Below, piece after piece: positions 52,176-55,861 of a stretch of 55,861 bases of DNA. Every line of letters begins with the position of its first letter. Positions within the stretch are counted from its first letter, which is position 1. Made by a program: the position numbers and the translations under genes. The notes beneath the pieces were generated by a model. It did not search any database. It saw only the letters and a program-made list of their open reading frames with translations, and was not told the origin of the DNA. Origin of the DNA: Verrucomicrobiia bacterium. GTDB taxonomy: Bacteria; Verrucomicrobiota; Verrucomicrobiia; Verrucomicrobiales; Akkermansiaceae. The stretch lies in NCBI GenBank assembly GCA_030432565.1, contig JAUIGV010000034.1:1-55861 (forward strand). The letters run 5' to 3'.

Positions 52176-53132
52176 TTATGAGCGAAAGTCCTGATATGCG
52201 GAAATAATTCGCCCGACAACAGGATGACGGACGACATCACTTGTGTCGAAGTGATTAAAGGCCACTCCATCGACCCCCTTGAGCGCCTTCTCGGCTTCGA
52301 GCAAGCCGGAAATCCCCTCATCCTTCAAATCAATCTGCGAGGCATCTCCCGTAATGACACATCGCGAGCCTTCCCCCAGCCGGGTCAAGGCCATGAACAT
52401 CTGCTCTCGCGTGGTGTTCTGCGCCTCATCGAGAATGACAAACGAACGCGAAAGGGTCCGTCCACGCATGTAGGCCAACGGGGCAATTTCTATGCTCCCA
52501 TCCTCCAAACGCTTTGCTCCCTCTTCGAAGCCCAGCATGTCATCGATGGCATCATAAAGAGGCCGCAAATACGGAGCCACCTTGTCCCTCATGTCTCCCG
52601 GCAAAAATCCAAGCGCCTCTCCCGCCTCCACCGCGGGACGAGTCAAAATCAATCGGCTGATCTCTTTCTTACGAAGAAGATCGAGCGCCATCGCCACCGC
52701 CAAATACGTCTTACCCGTGCCGGCTGGCCCAAGGCCAAAAACCACATCATTTGACGCCATGGCATTGAGATATTCCAGCTGATGCGGAGTACGGGCAGCG
52801 ACCGGCTTGCGCCCACGGGCACCCATCAACTGAACCCTCGAGAGAGCCGAAACTCCCTCGTCACCCCGCGCCACCAAATCGACCGCAGTTCGAAAATCCC
52901 GGGGCGTCACTTCGCCGCCATTGCGCCTCGCCTCCTCCAAATCAGCAAAGACCTCCTGAACCAATTCGCAGCCTTCTTCCGGACCACGGGCCACCAGCCA
53001 ACCGTCCCGGGTCACAATCCGGACCTGGGCCTTCCCTTCGAGATACCGAAGCTCTTTCTCCTCGTGTCCAAAAAGCGACTGCAAAAAATGCGCGCTTTCA
53101 TACTCGAGTTTGATCTGGTGTTCCTCCGCCAC
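52176..53132 (-). CDS. PhoH-family ATPase (PhoL-like)
   Basis: 318 residues, matching the short PhoH/PhoL type. Walker A GPAGTGKT at residues 135-142 and Walker B VILDEAQN are clear, with ITRPAVEAGEALGFLPGD-like family text (LTRPAVEAGEALGFLPGD) and GDASQIDL between. The N-terminal region before residue 110 resembles the usual KH-like domain. The family is linked to RNA metabolism and, in part, 16S rRNA processing; exact role unknown. It precedes trkA by 10 bases on the same strand. No ybeY homologue adjoins it here. Confidence 0.93.
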   Translation of the reverse strand: MAEEHQIKLEYESAHFLQSLFGHEEKELRYLEGKAQVRIVTRDGWLVARGPEEGCELVQEVFADLEEARRNGGEVTPRDFRTAVDLVARGDEGVSALSRVQLMGARGRKPVAARTPHQLEYLNAMASNDVVFGLGPAGTGKTYLAVAMALDLLRKKEISRLILTRPAVEAGEALGFLPGDMRDKVAPYLRPLYDAIDDMLGFEEGAKRLEDGSIEIAPLAYMRGRTLSRSFVILDEAQNTTREQMFMALTRLGEGSRCVITGDASQIDLKDEGISGLLEAEKALKGVDGVAFNHFDTSDVVRHPVVGRIISAYQDFRS

Positions 53133-53163
53133 GCGACAGGAACTAGCCTGTATTTGTCATTTA

Positions 53164-53181
53164 AGCCAAGAATTTTTGGCT
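53164..53181. repeat. Hairpin upstream of phoH
   Basis: AGCCAA and TTGGCT flank a six-base loop, 32 bases upstream of the phoH ATG and within the 186-base gap between phoH and the transposase. It could be a leader hairpin of phoH or an end of the transposase unit. The arms are short, so support is limited. Confidence 0.35.
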
Positions 53182-53259
53182 CCCCGCAAGGTGTGCATGA
53201 CGGATTCCTCTGAATTTGAGAGACATCCCCCTCGCTGAGAGGTTTGGAAGAGGCTGTTG

Positions 53260-53282
53260 AAAGCTCGAAATTTCCAAGCTTT
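53260..53282. repeat. Hairpin downstream of the RAYT transposase gene
   Basis: AAAGCT (53260-53265) and AGCTTT (53277-53282) form six-base arms around an 11-base centre that itself contains the palindrome GAAATTTC. It starts 37 bases beyond the stop of the minus-strand transposase gene. It could act as a terminator or as a hairpin recognised by the transposase. Confidence 0.35.
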
Positions 53283-53318
53283 GGATCAGTTCGATATAGC
53301 TGGCAGAAAAATCGCTCC

Positions 53319-54464
53319 TCATTCCCGCATCACGAAAAACCCTCCTGTTCCTCCCACGTGTTTTGGAATTCGTTCCCGTTTTCGATCCATCGATAGCTGA
53401 TAGCGCGCTGTCATCGTTTTCACGAATACCTCACCTCCAATCGCCACCCCGTTTGAAAACGCGGAGACCCGTTTCCTCAGTGCAAGCGATGGCGAAATCT
53501 CCCCTTTCTCTTCAATCACCTTCCCGCGTGCCTCTGGCGAAACACCCCGCCGCTTTCGCTTGCCCGCACCGAGGGACTTTGATTTTGGCTCCACCGCCAA
53601 ACCTTCGTCGAAAAGGAATAAACGATATCGCGGCAATGCGCAGCCCTCCCAGGAATCCTGGGGCAGATTGAGAGCCTTGCAGAGACCGCGTCGCGCCCGT
53701 CGACTTCCTCCCGAGGCTTCCCCGTAACCACTCCAGTCATAAAGCGCCGGATCCTCCACGATTCCCGCTCTCACCGGATTGAGATCGATGTAAGCTGCCA
53801 TCGTCGCCAAGGCAGCTTCTCCATCCACGCAAACGCATTTGAAACGATCCATCCACAGTGTTCCCCGTCGACCATTCTGCTTGTTAAACCAACGACTGAA
53901 ACGCTCCTTCAGCTCTTTGACAAAGAGGCTGACATCACAGAAGCGCCGTTTGAAGCGCTCAAGTAGCAACAATGCCGCATCCTCTAAACCACGATCCCGG
54001 AGACTTTTGAGTTCGTTCTCCAACTGCCTGAGAAACGCCTTCGAATAAACGGTCGAAAGATGAGCAAGAAGCCTACGTTCTCCTGCGTCTGCGGCTTCGT
54101 TGTCCTTCGAGTCAAAGCGACGAAGCCACTTTGAGCGATCCGGAACTTTGAGAAGGATGTGAAAGTGGTTATCCATCACCACATAAGTGAAAATCTCCAC
54201 CCCGGCGAATCGCGCCATCCGACGCATCATCCTCTGAAATGCTTCCTTTTCCGTGGGGCCAAAGAGAAACTCACCGTTCACCGTCCGCGACATCACATGG
54301 TAGCAGGCCGAGCCCTCCTCAGGCTTGATCCGCCGTCGGCTCGCAAAGCCCTTTGGTCGATGAATCTGCCCCAGATATTTTCCCGTTTTCATCTCCGCAA
54401 GCTCGAGAGGAGACCACTCTCTCTTAGGGCTGGAAGCTTTGTTCTGCGGGGATTGGAGATTCAT
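53319..54464 (-). CDS. REP-associated tyrosine transposase (RAYT, IS200-like Y1 family)
   Basis: 381 residues. The Y1 HUH motif is NHFHILLKV (His100, His102), preceded by ACYHVMSRTVNG, typical of RAYT proteins. Later hallmarks GTLWMDRFKCV and YIDLNPVRAGIVEDP are intact. A long C-terminal extension (about residues 260-381) is basic and low in known motifs. Such proteins process short hairpin (REP) elements and are usually single-copy and host-maintained rather than freely moving. A candidate hairpin lies upstream at 54509-54521. It separates housekeeping phoH from the AT-rich two-gene module. Confidence 0.93.
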   Translation of the reverse strand: MNLQSPQNKASSPKREWSPLELAEMKTGKYLGQIHRPKGFASRRRIKPEEGSACYHVMSRTVNGEFLFGPTEKEAFQRMMRRMARFAGVEIFTYVVMDNHFHILLKVPDRSKWLRRFDSKDNEAADAGERRLLAHLSTVYSKAFLRQLENELKSLRDRGLEDAALLLLERFKRRFCDVSLFVKELKERFSRWFNKQNGRRGTLWMDRFKCVCVDGEAALATMAAYIDLNPVRAGIVEDPALYDWSGYGEASGGSRRARRGLCKALNLPQDSWEGCALPRYRLFLFDEGLAVEPKSKSLGAGKRKRRGVSPEARGKVIEEKGEISPSLALRKRVSAFSNGVAIGGEVFVKTMTARYQLSMDRKRERIPKHVGGTGGFFVMRE

Positions 54465-54508
54465 GCGAGCACCCTAAAAAGCCAAACGGATCTTGTCGAT
54501 ATTTTTTG

Positions 54509-54521
54509 TATGCCTGGCATA
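54509..54521. repeat. 13-base palindrome upstream of the RAYT gene
   Basis: TATGCCTGGCATA: six-base perfect arms around one central base, flanked by T-rich tracts on both sides, 45 bases upstream of the transposase start. It is a candidate REP-type recognition element or transcription operator. No second copy was seen in this window. Confidence 0.45.
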
Positions 54522-54662
54522 TTTTTCCAGAGAAAATCCGCACACCAAAAATACGACCCAAGAGGTCATAAAACTCGATCAAAGCGTGGAAATCCGGCCG
54601 AAATCACCCGATGTCAGCTTGGCAACGGGACCCGATATCAAAGTGGTGCGCAACAACAAGAA

Positions 54663-55163
54663 TCAAAATGAAACTACTTGGCCAGCCAGCTCTTTAGACA
54701 ACCTTTGACTCAATGCCTTATAGTAAAAAGCATTCACCCCAGAACCATCATGATAATAGTTTCCTCTGAGATAAAAAACATCATTAACATGAAAAGAAAT
54801 AATCCGATTACATGTTCCATCTGAGAAGATAAAAAGCATCTCAAAAATGTTTTTCGGCAGATTCAATTCTTTATCTAGCAGCCTTTTTTCTGATATTTCT
54901 TTGTCCAAGAAAGATAGAATTTTCTTATCCTCGATAATAGCGATCTTCTTCTCCGAAATCGGGCTTATCCTCGGAAATTTTCCCCCATTGACCTGGAATG
55001 GATCGGATAAATTTGCATTATCGATAACCGGAAGAATATAAAGCCAAATAATCTCTTTGTCTTTGACCGCGCTGAACAAAGTCAGGAGAGGGTCGTCTAG
55101 TTTCTTTTCCTTGGCCTCAAGGATGGCGAAAAAAGCGACGAAAATGAATATTATCCGATACAT
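54663..55163 (-). CDS. Small secreted hypothetical protein, AT-rich gene
   Basis: 166 residues, no family recognised. The N-terminus MYRIIFIFVAFFAILEAKEK is a signal peptide. The body is Lys-, Ile- and Phe-rich with an internal FIFSDGTCNRIISFHVNDVFYLRGNYY strand-like stretch; only one cysteine is seen after the signal. Base composition differs from the window: for example the 60 bases from 54841 contain 18 G or C, against more than half in neighbouring housekeeping genes. It begins 11 bases after the 190-residue gene and is read in the same direction. It could be a dedicated secreted partner or immunity factor, but this is context only. Confidence 0.75.
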   Translation of the reverse strand: MYRIIFIFVAFFAILEAKEKKLDDPLLTLFSAVKDKEIIWLYILPVIDNANLSDPFQVNGGKFPRISPISEKKIAIIEDKKILSFLDKEISEKRLLDKELNLPKNIFEMLFIFSDGTCNRIISFHVNDVFYLRGNYYHDGSGVNAFYYKALSQRLSKELAGQVVSF

Positions 55164-55174
55164 GTTAACAGGTT

Positions 55175-55747
55175 TTATTTGTTCGTTTTTGCGTCTTCCT
55201 CAAATCTTTCCGTCAACACTTTCAACGCGACTTTTGGCAAAATCTCCCCCTTCTGAGGATGGTCCAATCGCGGCACCTTAATCGGCTTAAGATCTACATT
55301 CAGCTTCTTTGCTTTCTCTGTTTCCGCAGGGGGACAAACTTTCCCCCAATGACAACAAACTATTCTAATTTTCAGGCTTTCCTTACGATCGCCGAGATTA
55401 TTCTTATTCACAATGTCGCCGATAGGAGCTTCTTTTGGGGCTTCACCCCCCTCTAGATAATACTCTAATGTCGCTTCATAATCGTCGTGTTTATGCTCAC
55501 CCTTCATATATTTTCCTGCCACAAGATGACCATGAGTATAGAAAATTAATTCAGTGCATTGTTCATCTTTCATTGCGTTTACGATGTCTCCAGCGTGCGC
55601 ATTTTCAATCACCTTGTGGCCAGCCTTCTTAGCCGCTTCCACCATCTCTCCATATTCTTCAAAACCCTTGTTAGTCTTCCCCGTTGCACTGTGCTCCGAA
55701 TCAACTTTCACGAGAGGCCTCACTTGATCTTTTGAAATTGGAATCAA
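55175..55747 (-). CDS. Unrecognised protein with His-Gly and Cys-Cys-His motifs (possible caspase/CHAT-like fold); start uncertain
   Basis: At most 190 residues from a TTG; alternatives are a GTG at 55723 and the first ATG at 55645. The frame is closed upstream by a TGA at 55823-55825 and no good ribosome site is visible, so this may be a displaced C-terminal domain. Two segments look like a catalytic pair: ELIFYTHGHLVAG (His72-Gly-His74) and IRIVCCHWGKVCPP (Cys131-Cys132-His133). A strand followed by His-Gly and a later strand followed by Cys is the layout of caspase, CHAT and C80 peptidases, but the match is by eye and remote. The gene is AT-rich and leads directly into the secreted 166-residue gene. 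Confidence 0.6.
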   Translation of the reverse strand: MIPISKDQVRPLVKVDSEHSATGKTNKGFEEYGEMVEAAKKAGHKVIENAHAGDIVNAMKDEQCTELIFYTHGHLVAGKYMKGEHKHDDYEATLEYYLEGGEAPKEAPIGDIVNKNNLGDRKESLKIRIVCCHWGKVCPPAETEKAKKLNVDLKPIKVPRLDHPQKGEILPKVALKVLTERFEEDAKTNK

Positions 55748-55861
55748 AACTGAAGTGCAACGTTTGAGGTTGGCAATAGGCCAGGGCCTGAGAGACGCTC
55801 TGGTTCGATCGCCAAACCAAACTCAAAGTGAATCAATACAAGCACCTGACCCGTCAAGATA
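55748..55861. other. Right-edge stretch, no supported gene
   Basis: It holds the upstream region of the 190-residue gene. The minus-strand frame leading into that gene is interrupted by a TGA at 55823-55825. The plus strand also stays open to the edge, without a recognisable product. Nothing further can be supported from 114 bases. Confidence 0.4.

Noticed and set aside
1-55861. CRISPR arrays, rRNA and tRNA genes
   Set aside because: No regularly spaced direct repeats and no cloverleaf or rRNA-like sequence were seen while reading the intergenic regions on both strands.

Overview
The window looks like a chromosomal segment of a member of the Verrucomicrobiota (PVC superphylum), probably a marine or particle-degrading lineage of class Verrucomicrobiae. 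This is an inference from gene content. It holds three sets of 'planctomycete-type' secreted cytochrome proteins (DUF1549/DUF1553 and DUF1587/1592/1588/1585) paired with Tat-type DUF1501 or DUF1552 proteins, two formylglycine sulfatases, a sialate O-acetylesterase, a CotH/lamin-tail/fibronectin giant protein, a WD40 protein with a HEAT-like insert and a secreted lactonase. No rRNA, tRNA or CRISPR array was seen. Gene density is high: no gap between genes exceeds 300 bases.

Layout. (1) 1-5.0 kb, minus strand: an ABC transporter ATPase cut by the window edge, a pseudopilin-like protein and a membrane-anchored protein in overlapping frames, then murJ with a large insert, an RlpA-like lipoprotein and an HU protein. 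(2) 5.0-14.3 kb: housekeeping genes. rnhC and mutY are divergent, followed by a minus-strand cluster grpE-dnaJ-small protein-rsmE-L,D-transpeptidase, an MFS/acyltransferase fusion and mnmA. (3) 14.3-34.8 kb: secreted catabolic and surface genes. A four-gene minus-strand operon (DUF1549/1553, DUF1501, DUF1592/1588, DUF1552) diverges from a 1,830-residue CotH protein. Next, on the plus strand, come a second DUF1592/1588-DUF1552 pair, a sulfatase and an FG-GAP protein. (4) 34.9-40.0 kb, minus: a secreted orphan protein and a three-gene operon of SGNH esterase, sulfatase and S33 hydrolase. (5) 40.1-53.1 kb: prfB with a programmed +1 frameshift, a DUF4375 protein, a secreted lactonase, ppc, the WD40 protein, a sugar-dehydrogenase/cytochrome c fusion coupled to an RluA-type synthase and a HIT protein, trkA and phoH. 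(6) 53.3-55.9 kb: accessory end with a RAYT-type transposase, flanking palindromes and an AT-rich two-gene module of unrecognised proteins.

How the genes may work together. Region 3 and the 36-40 kb operon read as equipment for attacking sulfated or acetylated glycans outside the cytoplasm: sulfatases and an acetylesterase remove substituents, while heme proteins and Tat-exported DUF1501/1552 partners probably perform linked envelope redox chemistry that is still poorly characterised. CotH, lamin-tail, chitobiase-C and fibronectin domains suggest surface adhesion or binding. The best candidate for an undescribed system is the right-hand AT-rich pair (54663-55747): a protein with a His-Gly and Cys-Cys-His arrangement reminiscent of caspase/CHAT-type folds, followed by a small secreted partner, next to a transposase. 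The mirrored cytochrome/DUF1552 pairs, each with a different charged helical insert, are the second.
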